From Pseudoteredinibacter isoporae (GTDB lineage Bacteria; Pseudomonadota; Gammaproteobacteria; Pseudomonadales; Cellvibrionaceae): 64,000 bases of DNA. The DNA lies in the NCBI RefSeq assembly GCF_011602085.1, contig NZ_JAAONY010000001.1, positions 434,001 through 498,000 on the forward strand, in the 5' to 3' direction. This document shows, one piece after another, positions 33,016-42,200 of the stretch (its first letter is position 1; every line of letters starts with the position of its first letter). The notes below the pieces were generated by a model. That model did not search any database, was not told the DNA's origin, and saw nothing but the letters and a program-made list of their open reading frames with translations. A program made the translations under genes and the position numbers.

Positions 33016-33810
33016 ATGCTGGATTTACTGCTTGCGCCTGTTCTTACGGGTATTTTTGTTGCGCTGATGGCTGGCCCATTAGGTTGCTTTGTGGTCTGGC
33101 GTCGCCTCGCCTATTTCGGTGATGCTCTTGCCCATGCGGCACTGCTCGGTGTTGCACTGGGTTTGATTCTCAGCGTTTCTCCGCAGCTGGCAATTGTGAT
33201 GAGTTGCGTAGTGTTGGCATTGCTTCTGTCCCAGGTTCGGCAAGACAGTCAACTGAGTGCAGACACCTGGTTGGGGGTTTTATCTCACGGCAGCCTCGCT
33301 ATCAGTATTATCGCTATTACTGTGGCCGGCGCCGGACGTGTGGATTTGTATGGATATCTTTTTGGTGACCTTCTTGCCGCAACCTATAGAGACGTAATAC
33401 TCCTTGGTTTCTGCGGCTTGATTCTGGCCGCCTATTTAATTCGTTATTGGGATTCACTGGTCTGCCTGTGTCTCAATGAAGATCTGGCAAAAGTGGAAGG
33501 CATTGCGGTTGAACGCCACAAAGTTATTTTAATGATCGCCATTGCTTTTGTTACGGCAATGGCCATGAAGCTTGTGGGTGCTTTACTAATTACTGCGCTC
33601 ATGATTATTCCCGCCGCCAGTGCCCGTATGCTATCCAATGGTCCCGGAAGAATGGCTGTGCTCGCCATGAGTGCTGCACTCCTTGCTCTTGGTGCTGGCA
33701 TGTTAGCCTCGTTTCATTGGGATGTGCCCACGGGCCCCAGTATTGTAACCGCAGCCTGCCTGGTGTTTATGTTCGGAAAAATAAGCGCTAAAGTTCTCAG
33801 CCAAAAATAA
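33016..33810 (+). CDS. znuB: Zinc ABC transporter permease ZnuB
   Basis: 264 residues from ATG 33016, one base after the znuC stop; the frame is open further upstream but that part is antisense-like sequence within znuC. Eight or so hydrophobic helices typical of ABC-3 (metal) permeases. Family motifs: GPLGCFVVWRRLAYFGDALAH (broken: RRLAYFGDALAH) and LVGALLITALMIIPAASARM. It forms the inner-membrane channel of the zinc importer. Confidence 0.93.
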   Translation: MLDLLLAPVLTGIFVALMAGPLGCFVVWRRLAYFGDALAHAALLGVALGLILSVSPQLAIVMSCVVLALLLSQVRQDSQLSADTWLGVLSHGSLAISIIAITVAGAGRVDLYGYLFGDLLAATYRDVILLGFCGLILAAYLIRYWDSLVCLCLNEDLAKVEGIAVERHKVILMIAIAFVTAMAMKLVGALLITALMIIPAASARMLSNGPGRMAVLAMSAALLALGAGMLASFHWDVPTGPSIVTAACLVFMFGKISAKVLSQK

Positions 33811-33922
33811 TCCTTCTTGCTGCTTAATCATCCCTCATTTAGACTGTGCCACATATTAAAAAGATGGCAGCACAGAAACGGAATTCTAATGTCACTCTCG
33901 TGCCTTGTGGATTTTATTCAAT

Positions 33923-34762
33923 ATGAACCGCGTTTCTTTCCTAACTCTGTCGGTTTGTTCTTTTGTCTCCAGCGCCTTGGCTGTGGATACCTCCGCCACA
34001 CAATCTGATCGCGCTTTTCGTTTCACAACGGTGGAATATCCCCCGTTTGTCATTTGCGATGAAAACAATATGGCTATTGAGGGGCTCGATATTCGCATCA
34101 TCAGTGAAGCTATGGCGAAAGCGAATCTGGAACTCGAGATTCATTGCACTCCCTGGCGACGCAGTATCCATGAAGTTGCTACGGGCAATTTTGACGGCGT
34201 ACTGCCTATTTATCTAAATCAAAAGCGACTCAACTGGGGCCGCTATCTAATGACGCCGCTGCACTATGAGTCTTATGTGATTGTCAGTAATAAAGACAAT
34301 GATAAAGCCGTTGAGAAGTTCAGCGACCTGTTCCATAAAACCATCGGCTTGAACTCAGGCTTTTATGTCAATAAACAATTCAGTGAGGCACAACAGGAAA
34401 AACGTTTTGAATTGAAGCAATTCAATACAACGGAACTGGGTATCAAAGCTCTACAACGTAACCGTCTGCAGTATTATTTAAGCAATATTACCGTTCTCGG
34501 ATACACCGCGACACAAATGGGTGTTGAGGATTCCCTGCATATTCAGCCCAAACGCTTCACCATGCCAAGGCCTACTTACCTGGCCTTGTCCAGAAAAAGT
34601 CCAAAAGCTATGAAGCTCGCCCCGGTACTTGGCCCCATACTCGAGGAGATGCGCAGCAGTGGCGAGCTGAAGAAAATTAATGACCAGTATTTGGATAAAG
34701 AACTAATGCTGAGCGACCATTACTGCCCGCAACACGTCGACGCTGTGACCATCGACTGGTAA
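33923..34762 (+). CDS. Periplasmic amino-acid-type solute-binding protein (SBP family 3)
   Basis: 279 residues from ATG 33923. Signal peptide MNRVSFLTLSVCSFVSSALA. The mature part follows the bacterial family 3 binding-protein fold: FRFTTVEYPPFVICDENN at the N-terminus, LDIRIISEAMAKANLELE, then CTPWRRSIHEVATGNFDGVLP. No permease or ATPase gene is adjacent; stand-alone proteins of this type are common in marine gammaproteobacteria and may serve signalling or uncharacterised uptake. Its last 43 bases overlap the 3' end of the convergent sco gene. A second member of the family is encoded at 62340. Confidence 0.8.
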   Translation: MNRVSFLTLSVCSFVSSALAVDTSATQSDRAFRFTTVEYPPFVICDENNMAIEGLDIRIISEAMAKANLELEIHCTPWRRSIHEVATGNFDGVLPIYLNQKRLNWGRYLMTPLHYESYVIVSNKDNDKAVEKFSDLFHKTIGLNSGFYVNKQFSEAQQEKRFELKQFNTTELGIKALQRNRLQYYLSNITVLGYTATQMGVEDSLHIQPKRFTMPRPTYLALSRKSPKAMKLAPVLGPILEEMRSSGELKKINDQYLDKELMLSDHYCPQHVDAVTIDW

Positions 34763-35445
34763 GTCAGCTTCATGCGGGCCAGATCCAACGGCGTGCTCAT
34801 AAAGCCATGGTAATCTCCACGGGGATTAATAATAACCACCTGACCACCGTGATCAATCGTATAGCTATCGCCCTGCGGTACTTTCACAAAGGGCACATTC
34901 AACTGATTTCCCAATCGTTTCAAGCTGAGAAAATCGCCGGTTACTCCCGTAAACTCCGGATTAAAAAACGGTACATACTCGGCCAACTTTTCCACTGAAT
35001 CCCGAGCCGGGTCCGCCGTCACCATAATCACCTGACTTTGATCGAGAATGCTGCCATTCAACTCGGTCATTAACTCATTTAACAACGCCATTGTCGTCGG
35101 GCAGATATCCGGACAGTGAGTAAACCCGAAAAACACCAAGCTCCACTTCCCGTTCAAGCTCTCTTTAGTAAAGGCTTCTCCGCGATGACTCTTCAATTCA
35201 AAGTCGGACAGTATTCTCGGCTGATCAAGAACAAAGAGCCCATTAATGCGCAGCTCTTCATTGGTAAGAACACGAGGGGAATTTATCTTATGGATAAACA
35301 TCATCAGCATAATTGCAATGGCGATGACGATACCAACAACGGTTTTAATGATGCCCGCCTTTTGTTCTGCACTCGCAGAACCCGGTGCAGAACTGGAATC
35401 GCGCTCAGTGTTTACTTCACTCACCGAAGCCTCCTTGTGGGCCAT
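34720..35445 (-). CDS. SCO1/SenC copper chaperone for cytochrome c oxidase
   Basis: 241 residues. A Ser/Glu-rich cytoplasmic N-terminus leads into one membrane helix (IIKTVVGIVIAIAIMLMMF), then a periplasmic thioredoxin fold. The copper ligands are the CPDIC pair in GFTHCPDICPTT and the His in TIDHGGQVVII. It inserts copper into the CuA site of subunit II encoded in the same cluster. It ends the assembly-factor run ctaA-ctaB-sco. The convergent 3' overlap with the binding-protein gene leaves no room for a separate terminator. Confidence 0.92.
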   Translation of the reverse strand: MAHKEASVSEVNTERDSSSAPGSASAEQKAGIIKTVVGIVIAIAIMLMMFIHKINSPRVLTNEELRINGLFVLDQPRILSDFELKSHRGEAFTKESLNGKWSLVFFGFTHCPDICPTTMALLNELMTELNGSILDQSQVIMVTADPARDSVEKLAEYVPFFNPEFTGVTGDFLSLKRLGNQLNVPFVKVPQGDSYTIDHGGQVVIINPRGDYHGFMSTPLDLARMKLTYQSMVTASTCCGQ

Positions 35446-35454
35446 GAATCAATT

Positions 35455-36369
35455 CTAGGGCGCAATCACCATGCGTACAGGAAAGGCGTAGTGATCAATC
35501 AGCATCACGACAAATAAGCACATCAAATAAATAATGGAGTACTTAAAAGTCTGCATGCCAGCATTTTTTCGATCGGTCAGTAACATGACCAGCGCCCAAT
35601 AAACGAAACCTAGCCCTAAGCCTACCGCACCCAAAAGATAAAACCAATTCAGCATGCCTGTGGCAAATGGTAGCAGGCTTACTGCCAACAGAATAATGGT
35701 GTAAAGCAAAATATGAATTTTGGTGTAGTGCTCGCCATGGGTTACCGGCAACATCGGAATATCGGCCTTGGCGTATTCATCTTTACGGTGCACAGCCAAC
35801 GCCCAGAAATGCGGCGGCGTCCAGGCGAAGATAATCAACATCAACAGCAGACCGTGGCCAGCCACTTCACCGGTAACCGCCGTCCAGCCTAACAGTGGAG
35901 GTGCAGCGCCGGCGATTCCACCGATAACAATATTTTGTGGCGTCGCACGCTTTAAGAACAGGGTGTACACCACCGCATAACCCAGCAAGGAAGCCAGGGT
36001 TAAATAGGCTGTAATTTCATTAACAAACAGTAACAGGATCGCCATGCCCACACTGCCCAGCACCAGGGCGAAAATCGCAGCGTTAAGGGGCTCTACACGA
36101 CCTCGGGCAACGGGGCGATTCAAAGTGCGCGCCATCTTTTGGTCAATCTGGCGATCAACCAAATGGTTAACTGTCGCGGCCGAGCCAGCGCAAAGGGCAA
36201 TACCCAAATTCCCCAACAGAAAAATGTCCAGAGGCACCGCACCGGGAACCGCCAGCAACATGCCAATGACACTGGTCAGTATCATGAGCAACACAACGCC
36301 CGGCTTACAAAGCTCGAGATAGTCGCGCCAGTTAGTATGATTCGTTTTTACAACGCTTGTTGTGCTCAT
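35455..36369 (-). CDS. ctaB: Protoheme IX farnesyltransferase (heme O synthase)
   Basis: 304 residues from ATG 36369, which overlaps the ctaA stop as TGATG; a GTG lies one codon earlier. UbiA-superfamily polytopic enzyme with the two Asp-rich regions NHLVDRQIDQKMARTLNRP and, later, HRKDEYAKADIPMLPV. It transfers farnesyl from farnesyl diphosphate to heme b, making heme O for CtaA. The preserved order ctaA-ctaB-sco matches Pseudomonas. Confidence 0.95.
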   Translation of the reverse strand: MSTTSVVKTNHTNWRDYLELCKPGVVLLMILTSVIGMLLAVPGAVPLDIFLLGNLGIALCAGSAATVNHLVDRQIDQKMARTLNRPVARGRVEPLNAAIFALVLGSVGMAILLLFVNEITAYLTLASLLGYAVVYTLFLKRATPQNIVIGGIAGAAPPLLGWTAVTGEVAGHGLLLMLIIFAWTPPHFWALAVHRKDEYAKADIPMLPVTHGEHYTKIHILLYTIILLAVSLLPFATGMLNWFYLLGAVGLGLGFVYWALVMLLTDRKNAGMQTFKYSIIYLMCLFVVMLIDHYAFPVRMVIAP

Positions 36370-37403
36370 CACGCTACCCTCATCGCCGTGAGTTGATTAT
36401 TTTTGTATAGCTTATAAATGATACTGATCAAAACCAGTAATAAAACGGCACCACCGATATTGTGGGCTACCGCTACCGCCAAAGGCAAGGCAAAAAATAC
36501 ATTGCTCAGACCCAACGCAACTTGAACACCTAAGGCGGCCAATATTGTCAGAGCAGAACCGTTAAAGTGTTTCTGCCAGAGTCTGAAAATAAATACCAAA
36601 GACACCAACAAAACGATAATCGCGCCAATTCGATGGGCCAGGTGAATGGCTGTCCTTGCTTCTAACCCTAATAAACCACCTTCATAATTCGGTCCAATCT
36701 GATGGGTCAATTCAAAGCCTTCCGAAAAGTTGGCTGCAGGCCACCACTGTCCCTGACACGTCGGCAAATCAGCGCAGGCCAATGCGGCATAGTTCGAGCT
36801 GACCCAGCCTCCCAACGCAATCTGAAGCACCACGAGGAACAACAAAACCACTGCCAGCTTGATCGGCCCACGATTTTGACAGGCTTTCCATTCTGTAAAT
36901 CTGGAGCGAATGCGAAGACTCAATAACCACAACAGAGACAAGGTGCAGAAACCACCCAATAAATGTGCGGTAACCACTTGAGGCAACAGCTTCAATGTCA
37001 CCGTCCACATACCGAATGCGGCTTGCAAAGTAACCAGAGCAATTAAGGCGACGGGCAGTTTGATGGGCAGGTCTAAGCCTTCCTTGCGACCTTGATACGC
37101 AAAGAATGCGATCGCAACAATCAGCAGTCCCAGGCTGCCGGCAAAATAACGATGCACCATTTCCGGCCAGGTTTTTTCTGTATCCACAGGTGAATCAGGA
37201 AAATTCACCGCCGCGGCCTGTTGTTCTGCAACCGTATCCGGCCACAACAAATGACCGTAACAGCCTGGCCAATCCGGACAGCCAAGACCGGCATCTACCA
37301 GACGCGTAAACGCCCCCAGGCCAACCACCACAAATGCCAGCGCCACCGACGCCAGAACCAGACGATATTGCCAAAGTAAATTCGAAGTTCCTGCCTGCAT
37401 CAT
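36369..37403 (-). CDS. ctaA: Heme A synthase (COX15/CtaA)
   Basis: 344 residues, eight predicted membrane helices in two pseudo-repeats. Family features: GAFTRLVDAGLGCPDWPGCYG near the N-terminus (broken: VDAGLGCPDWPGCYG), the cysteine-containing ALACADLPTCQGQWWP, and conserved heme-ligand His in VHRYFAGS, AHLLGG, AIHLAHRIGA and VAHNIGG. It oxidises the C8 methyl of heme O to the formyl of heme A, so the oxidase is of the aa3 type. The start region overlaps the preceding gene's stop by a few bases. Confidence 0.94.
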   Translation of the reverse strand: MMQAGTSNLLWQYRLVLASVALAFVVVGLGAFTRLVDAGLGCPDWPGCYGHLLWPDTVAEQQAAAVNFPDSPVDTEKTWPEMVHRYFAGSLGLLIVAIAFFAYQGRKEGLDLPIKLPVALIALVTLQAAFGMWTVTLKLLPQVVTAHLLGGFCTLSLLWLLSLRIRSRFTEWKACQNRGPIKLAVVLLFLVVLQIALGGWVSSNYAALACADLPTCQGQWWPAANFSEGFELTHQIGPNYEGGLLGLEARTAIHLAHRIGAIIVLLVSLVFIFRLWQKHFNGSALTILAALGVQVALGLSNVFFALPLAVAVAHNIGGAVLLLVLISIIYKLYKNNQLTAMRVA

Positions 37404-37405
37404 CA

Positions 37406-38032
37406 CTACTCTTCGCTGGTAAACTTCAGTACGCGCTTAATATCTTTAAGAAGCTTGTTGCCATCATGCTCTGCGCTATAGGCCATCATGGCGAAACCAT
37501 TTTCATCAACAAGGAAGTAGTGCTCAAGAACATTGCTGTCTTCAGGCAGAGACGCTTCTGCTAACCAGTTTGAATAAACTGCGCTGTCCACCGGCATTAC
37601 TCGCAGGCGGGGATGTTCAAGCAGTAACGTTTCCAGAGCGGGCGTCATAGCACCCAATGACACCATAACTCGCTCGACCCGACGCGCTTTCTCACCCAAT
37701 CGAATATGAACCTGGCGAGTTATGTAAAAATTACTTAAACAGGCTTCATTGCAAGCGGCGTGATAGGGAATCAGCAGGCGCCACTTCTTGCCGCTGGCCA
37801 ATAAGCTTTGGCCTTGCGTGTCAGCATGCGCAAAAGTATCTACCTGTTTTGCGGGCGTCAGCAGCACGCCTTCGTTAATGGTTGAACCCGGTTTGCCAAT
37901 GCCGGTTTTATAGATCAACAAAGCCAAAATCATCGGCAATGCAATGATGCCAAAGAGTAAAACGGCCTGCCAATTGCCGATTCCTTTGTTGGGCTTAATG
38001 CTGCTATCAGCGTCTTGTACTTGTGCAACCAT
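37406..38032 (-). CDS. Membrane-anchored thioredoxin-like protein of the cox cluster
   Basis: 208 residues: a short cytoplasmic end, one membrane helix (WQAVLLFGIIALPMILALLIY) and a periplasmic domain with KKWRLLIPYHAACNEACLSN, a Sco-like position with two cysteines spaced C-x3-C (CNEAC). The fold prediction is thioredoxin/Sco-like with a conserved pattern HYFLVDENGFAMMAYS near the C-terminus. An equivalent gene sits at the same place in the Pseudomonas cox cluster. Its role in oxidase assembly, perhaps copper or thiol handling, is inferred from position and the CxxxC pair. Confidence 0.78.
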   Translation of the reverse strand: MVAQVQDADSSIKPNKGIGNWQAVLLFGIIALPMILALLIYKTGIGKPGSTINEGVLLTPAKQVDTFAHADTQGQSLLASGKKWRLLIPYHAACNEACLSNFYITRQVHIRLGEKARRVERVMVSLGAMTPALETLLLEHPRLRVMPVDSAVYSNWLAEASLPEDSNVLEHYFLVDENGFAMMAYSAEHDGNKLLKDIKRVLKFTSEE

Positions 38033-38038
38033 AGAATA

Positions 38039-38788
38039 CTACTCAGCTTCTTTTTTATTAGAACTCTTGTCGTTGTTAAAACCCGCAACCACCAGAATAT
38101 TACTGCTGTATATGATGTACATAGCGAATAAGGCAAATGCCATGGCAAACCACTGTACCGCATAAGCAATGTGTTTTTGTGGCAAAACATTCACCGCCGG
38201 CCAATCGCTGACCAGCGCTGCCTGACTGTCCTGTTGTAAACGGATGATGTTGTCAGTAGCCGTTATCGCTCTATTTTGTTCCAGATTGTTGTACATAGCT
38301 TCGAGATGAACACTACTGATGAGCTTTGGCCAACCGTCACTGCTCTGAAAATCCACCAGAGCATTTTCCATTGCGATATGCACTCTTCCCACAATACTCA
38401 ATTCACCACTTGGAGTAGTCAACTCCGGCAACGACCGACGGCTTAGGTCACCTTCAATCCAGCCACGATTCACCAAGGCAATATTGCCTTCGGTATAAAA
38501 CGGCATGATGACTTCAAAGCCAACTTTGCCGCGATGAATTCGATTATCCAGCAACCAGTATTTGTCTGTATCAAAATACCCTGTTGCCTGAACCAGACGC
38601 CCACTTTCGAGGCCATTGGCCTCCCAGCGTGTACCGGGAAGGCGCTTCACTTCCTCAAGAGTTGTCAATATCTGTTCTTTTTCTGTCGCCCGATCCAGCT
38701 GCCAAAATCCCAAGCTGATCAGCAGCGGTAACAGTACTACCACGAGAAGGCTTAGTGGTTTGTTTAATTTAAATGTTAAACTTTGCAA
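38039..38788 (-). CDS. SURF1-family oxidase assembly protein
   Basis: 249 residues with a membrane helix at each end (LLVVVLLPLLISLGFWQL and WFAMAFALFAMYIIY) and a periplasmic middle. SURF1 hallmarks: LGFWQLDRATEKEQIL, YWLLDNRIHRGKVGFEVI, ALVNRGWIEGD and the C-terminal HIAYAVQWFAMAF. It helps heme A insertion into subunit I. It is divergent from the DUF2909 gene (27-base gap). Confidence 0.92.
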   Translation of the reverse strand: MQSLTFKLNKPLSLLVVVLLPLLISLGFWQLDRATEKEQILTTLEEVKRLPGTRWEANGLESGRLVQATGYFDTDKYWLLDNRIHRGKVGFEVIMPFYTEGNIALVNRGWIEGDLSRRSLPELTTPSGELSIVGRVHIAMENALVDFQSSDGWPKLISSVHLEAMYNNLEQNRAITATDNIIRLQQDSQAALVSDWPAVNVLPQKHIAYAVQWFAMAFALFAMYIIYSSNILVVAGFNNDKSSNKKEAE

Positions 38789-38815
38789 CGCTTACTACCA
38801 ACAGAGGATGGACCA

Positions 38816-39073
38816 ATGGCGATTAAAATAATTATTGTCCTGCTGTTTATCGGGGTCTTGCTATCTCTTTCCAGTGGCCTGTATTTCTTACTCAAGGATT
38901 TTGGCAGTAAGGAATCTGATCGTTTACGTATGGCTTTGGGTATCCGAATCGTTTTGGCGGCGGCACTTCTAGGTGCGGTTTATTACGGTTTTACCAGCGG
39001 TGAACTACGTAGCCAAGCGCCCTGGGATAAACGCCTGCACAGTGGCCAAGCCCCTGTGCAGGACGGCAATTGA
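38816..39073 (+). CDS. Twin-transmembrane DUF2909 protein
   Basis: 85 residues from ATG 38816, with CAGAGG about 10 bases upstream. Two hydrophobic segments (IKIIIVLLFIGVLLSLSSGLYFLL, broken: IVLLFIGVLLSLSSGLYF; and IRIVLAAALLGAVYYGF) flank a charged loop FGSKESDRLRMALG. This small protein is encoded on the opposite strand within the cox cluster of many gammaproteobacteria. Its constant location suggests a link with the oxidase, but no function is established to my knowledge. Confidence 0.85.
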   Translation: MAIKIIIVLLFIGVLLSLSSGLYFLLKDFGSKESDRLRMALGIRIVLAAALLGAVYYGFTSGELRSQAPWDKRLHSGQAPVQDGN

Positions 39074-39086
39074 ATGATCTTGTCGA

Positions 39087-40025
39087 TTAGCCAAAAACAT
39101 AAACGTACAGGAACAGACCTACCCATACGACATCCACAAAGTGCCAGTACCAACTGGCCGATTCAAAACCAAAGTGGTCGTCCGATTTAAAGTGGCCTTT
39201 CAGTACGGAACGCAAGAACATCACCAACAGCATAAAGGTGCCGAGAGTTACGTGCGCACCGTGGAAACCGGTCAGCAGGAAAAACGTCGCCCCATAAATA
39301 CCAGACTCAAGCGTCAAGCCCATTTCCTGATAGGCATGTACGTACTCTTCGATCTGTAAAATAATAAAGGCGATACCCAGCACTACTGTAAGGCCCAGCC
39401 ACAGATTGAACTGGCTGCGGTTATCTTTTTTCAGGGCACCGTGGGCAATGTGAACCGTGACACTGGATGTCAATAGAATGGCAGTGTTCCAGAAGGGCAA
39501 CCAACCAAACCAGTTGGCAAGCCCCGGGTTACTCATGTTCTGATCCGGGCCACGCATTGTCGCACCCTCACCGTTTGCTGCCATATCCGGCGTTGTCATA
39601 ACCGGCCACTCATGCTCATATCCCGGCCAAATCAGGTGATTACCCAAGCCGGCATCGCCTTCCCCGGCGAGCCATGGGCCTGCCAGACTGCGCACATAAA
39701 ACAGTGCACCAAAGAACGCCGCAAAGAACATTACCTCGGAAAAAATAAACCAGGCCATGCCAAGGACATAGGACTTTTTCAACTGCGTGCTGTTCAAGCC
39801 TTGAATGTTTTCGCTGATGACAATGGAAAACCAATTCCAGAGAACAAAAGCAAACATCAACGAACCGCCAAAGAAAATCATCGGCCCGTTTTCACTGCCG
39901 TTTAACCAATTTGCCGCGCCCCAAACCGTTAAAAATAAACCAATGGACGCAAAAATAGGCAACTTACTTTGTTCAGGAACATAATACTCTTCATGTTCTA
40001 CGGTATTGTTTTGACTACTCGACAT
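39087..40025 (-). CDS. coxC: Cytochrome c oxidase subunit III
   Basis: 312 residues, seven predicted helices. Typical sequences include FIFSEVMFFAAFFGALFYVR (Glu of the lipid-bound proton path), ITASVTVHIAHGAL-like helix sequence LTSSVTVHIAHGALKKDNR, and the C-terminal FHGAHVTLGTFMLLV with ASWYWHFVDVVWVGLF. A long periplasmic loop between helices (EGATMRGPDQNMSNPG) is an insertion typical of this proteobacterial type. It forms the oxidase core complex with subunits I and II. Confidence 0.95.
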   Translation of the reverse strand: MSSSQNNTVEHEEYYVPEQSKLPIFASIGLFLTVWGAANWLNGSENGPMIFFGGSLMFAFVLWNWFSIVISENIQGLNSTQLKKSYVLGMAWFIFSEVMFFAAFFGALFYVRSLAGPWLAGEGDAGLGNHLIWPGYEHEWPVMTTPDMAANGEGATMRGPDQNMSNPGLANWFGWLPFWNTAILLTSSVTVHIAHGALKKDNRSQFNLWLGLTVVLGIAFIILQIEEYVHAYQEMGLTLESGIYGATFFLLTGFHGAHVTLGTFMLLVMFLRSVLKGHFKSDDHFGFESASWYWHFVDVVWVGLFLYVYVFG

Positions 40026-40076
40026 AACTATCCCCGCCTTTTCAGTTATTTATTGGGGTGGCCTTATGATTGGCCA

Positions 40077-40628
40077 TTAATTTTGGGCGATCGATTGCTG
40101 CGTTGCCGCCGCCGTAATATCAAACAAGGTATATGACAATGTAATAGTGTTTACCGACTTGGCGACACCGATATCCACAATAAAACGCAGAGCCATTTCG
40201 GTACTTTCACCCGCCTTCAGAGGCTGGTTGTTAAAACAGAAACATTCTGTTTTATGGAAATACTCTGCCGCCTTAAACGGGATCACACTGGGTACAGCCT
40301 GGGCCACCATATTTTCGGCCGTTGGGTTAGTGGCGAAGTATTTAACTTCCACTTCCTCACCCGGGTGGACATAAATCTCACTCTGCATTGGCTTGAATTG
40401 CCAAGGCATAGATTCATTATTCGTTGCCAGAAACTGCACTTTAACCTTGCGACTCTTATCCACTTCCGCTGATATAGCTTGATACTGGTCGCCGGTTTTT
40501 CCGTTTAACCCGGTAATTTCACAAAACACGTCATAGATAGGCGGCATGATAAATACAGCAAAAATAAACATGGCGACGACTGTAAACAGCAGCCGCCAGG
40601 TTACTCGCATGGTTTCTTTTGCCGCCAT
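40077..40628 (-). CDS. ctaG: Copper chaperone CtaG/Cox11
   Basis: 183 residues. One N-terminal membrane helix (LLFTVVAMFIFAVFIMPPIY) and a periplasmic immunoglobulin-like domain with the copper-binding CFCF in KTECFCFNNQPLKAGES. It delivers copper to CuB of subunit I. It is placed between coxA and coxC, the usual position. Confidence 0.94.
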   Translation of the reverse strand: MAAKETMRVTWRLLFTVVAMFIFAVFIMPPIYDVFCEITGLNGKTGDQYQAISAEVDKSRKVKVQFLATNNESMPWQFKPMQSEIYVHPGEEVEVKYFATNPTAENMVAQAVPSVIPFKAAEYFHKTECFCFNNQPLKAGESTEMALRFIVDIGVAKSVNTITLSYTLFDITAAATQQSIAQN

Positions 40629-40637
40629 GCTTAACTC

Positions 40638-42188
40638 CTAGTCCACTTGAGGTGGTTTGCTAAAGGTGTGGTATGGCGCAGGAGAAGCAACTGTCCACTC
40701 CAGACCTTCCGGATTTTCCCAGACCTCATCGGTGGCTTTCTGGCCGCCGCGAATGGTCGCTATCACATTGAACAGGAACATAATTTGTGCCGCACCAAAC
40801 AGGAATGCACCCACTGACGACACCATGTTCCAATCCGCAAACATCATGTTGTAATCGGGAATACGACGCGGCATACCCGACAGACCTGCGAAGTGCATTG
40901 GGAAGAACGTCAGGTTCAAACCAATAAAGGCCAGCCAGAAATGCGTCTTGCCCATGGTTTCGTTGTACATGTTGCCGCACCATTTCGGCAACCAGTAGTA
41001 GACGCCCGCCGTGATCGAGAAAATAGCACCTGGTACCAGCACGTAGTGGAAATGCGCCACAACAAAATAGGTATCGTGGTACTGGAAGTCTGCCGGCGCA
41101 ATCGCCAACATCAATCCTGAAAAGCCACCAATGGTAAACAGAATCACGAAGGCCACCGAGAATAACATCGGCGTTTCAAAGGTCATCGACCCTCGGAACA
41201 TCGTCGTCACCCAGTTAAACACCTTCACCCCGGTAGGCACAGCAATGAGCATGGTCATATACATAAAGGCCAGCTCGCCGGCCAATGGCATACCGACAGT
41301 GAACATATGGTGCGCCCAAACCACAAAGCTCAGGAACGCAATTGAGGCCGTGGCGTAAACCATCGAGGAATAACCAAACAAAGGCTTACGCGCAAAGGTG
41401 GGAATAATCGCACTCACGATGCCGAAGGCCGGAAGAATCATGATGTACACTTCGGGGTGCCCGAAGAACCAGAACACGTGCTGGAACAAGACCGGATCAC
41501 CACCGCCTGCCGCATCGAAGAAGCTGGTGCCGAAGTGAATATCAAACAACATCATGGTAACCACACCGGCCAGAACCGGCATAACCGCAATCAGCAAGTA
41601 AGCGGTAATAAACCACGTCCAGACGAACAGCGGCATCTTCATATACGTCATGCCGGGCGCGCGCATATTCATAATGGTTGCGATGATATTGATCGCACCC
41701 ATAATCGAAGATGCACCCATAATATGCACCGCGAAAATAAAGAAGGTTACGCTTGGAGGCGCATAGGTTGTCGACAGCGGTGCGTAGAATGTCCAGCCGA
41801 AATTCGGTGCACCACCTTCCATAAACAATGTGGATGTCATCATTGCGAACGCAAAGGGAAGAATCCAGAAACTCCAGTTGTTCATTCGTGGCAGCGCCAT
41901 ATCCGGAGCGCCGATCATCATCGGAATCATCCAGTTCGCCAAACCAACAAAGGCCGGCATTACCGCACCAAAGACCATCACCAAACCGTGCATGGTGGTC
42001 ATCTGGTTAAACAGTTCGGGTTCAACGATTTGCAAACCCGGTTCAAACAGTTCGGCGCGAATCACCAAAGCGAATACGCCGCCCAATAAAAACATGGCAA
42101 AGCTGAACCAGAGGTACATGCTGCCAATATCTTTGTGGTTGGTTGTGTATAACCAACGAGTAAAACCTTTTGCAGGACCGTGTGCCAT
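40638..42188 (-). CDS. coxA: Cytochrome c oxidase subunit I
   Basis: 516 residues, twelve helices. Conserved features: N-terminal TTNHKDIGSMYLWF, heme-ligand region TTMHGLVMVFG, the CuB/Tyr-His motif FWFFGHPEVYIMILP, WAHHMFTVG, and the heme a/a3 ligand region DTYFVVAHFHYVLVPG. The Glu of HPEVY marks a type A1 heme-copper oxidase with both D and K proton paths. It reduces oxygen to water and pumps protons. Confidence 0.97.
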   Translation of the reverse strand: MAHGPAKGFTRWLYTTNHKDIGSMYLWFSFAMFLLGGVFALVIRAELFEPGLQIVEPELFNQMTTMHGLVMVFGAVMPAFVGLANWMIPMMIGAPDMALPRMNNWSFWILPFAFAMMTSTLFMEGGAPNFGWTFYAPLSTTYAPPSVTFFIFAVHIMGASSIMGAINIIATIMNMRAPGMTYMKMPLFVWTWFITAYLLIAVMPVLAGVVTMMLFDIHFGTSFFDAAGGGDPVLFQHVFWFFGHPEVYIMILPAFGIVSAIIPTFARKPLFGYSSMVYATASIAFLSFVVWAHHMFTVGMPLAGELAFMYMTMLIAVPTGVKVFNWVTTMFRGSMTFETPMLFSVAFVILFTIGGFSGLMLAIAPADFQYHDTYFVVAHFHYVLVPGAIFSITAGVYYWLPKWCGNMYNETMGKTHFWLAFIGLNLTFFPMHFAGLSGMPRRIPDYNMMFADWNMVSSVGAFLFGAAQIMFLFNVIATIRGGQKATDEVWENPEGLEWTVASPAPYHTFSKPPQVD

Positions 42189-42200
42189 GACGTGCCTCCT

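Noticed and set aside
41457-42089. A 210-codon open frame antisense to coxA
   Set aside because: It lies wholly inside the conserved subunit I gene, has a His/Arg-rich low-complexity composition and no family features.
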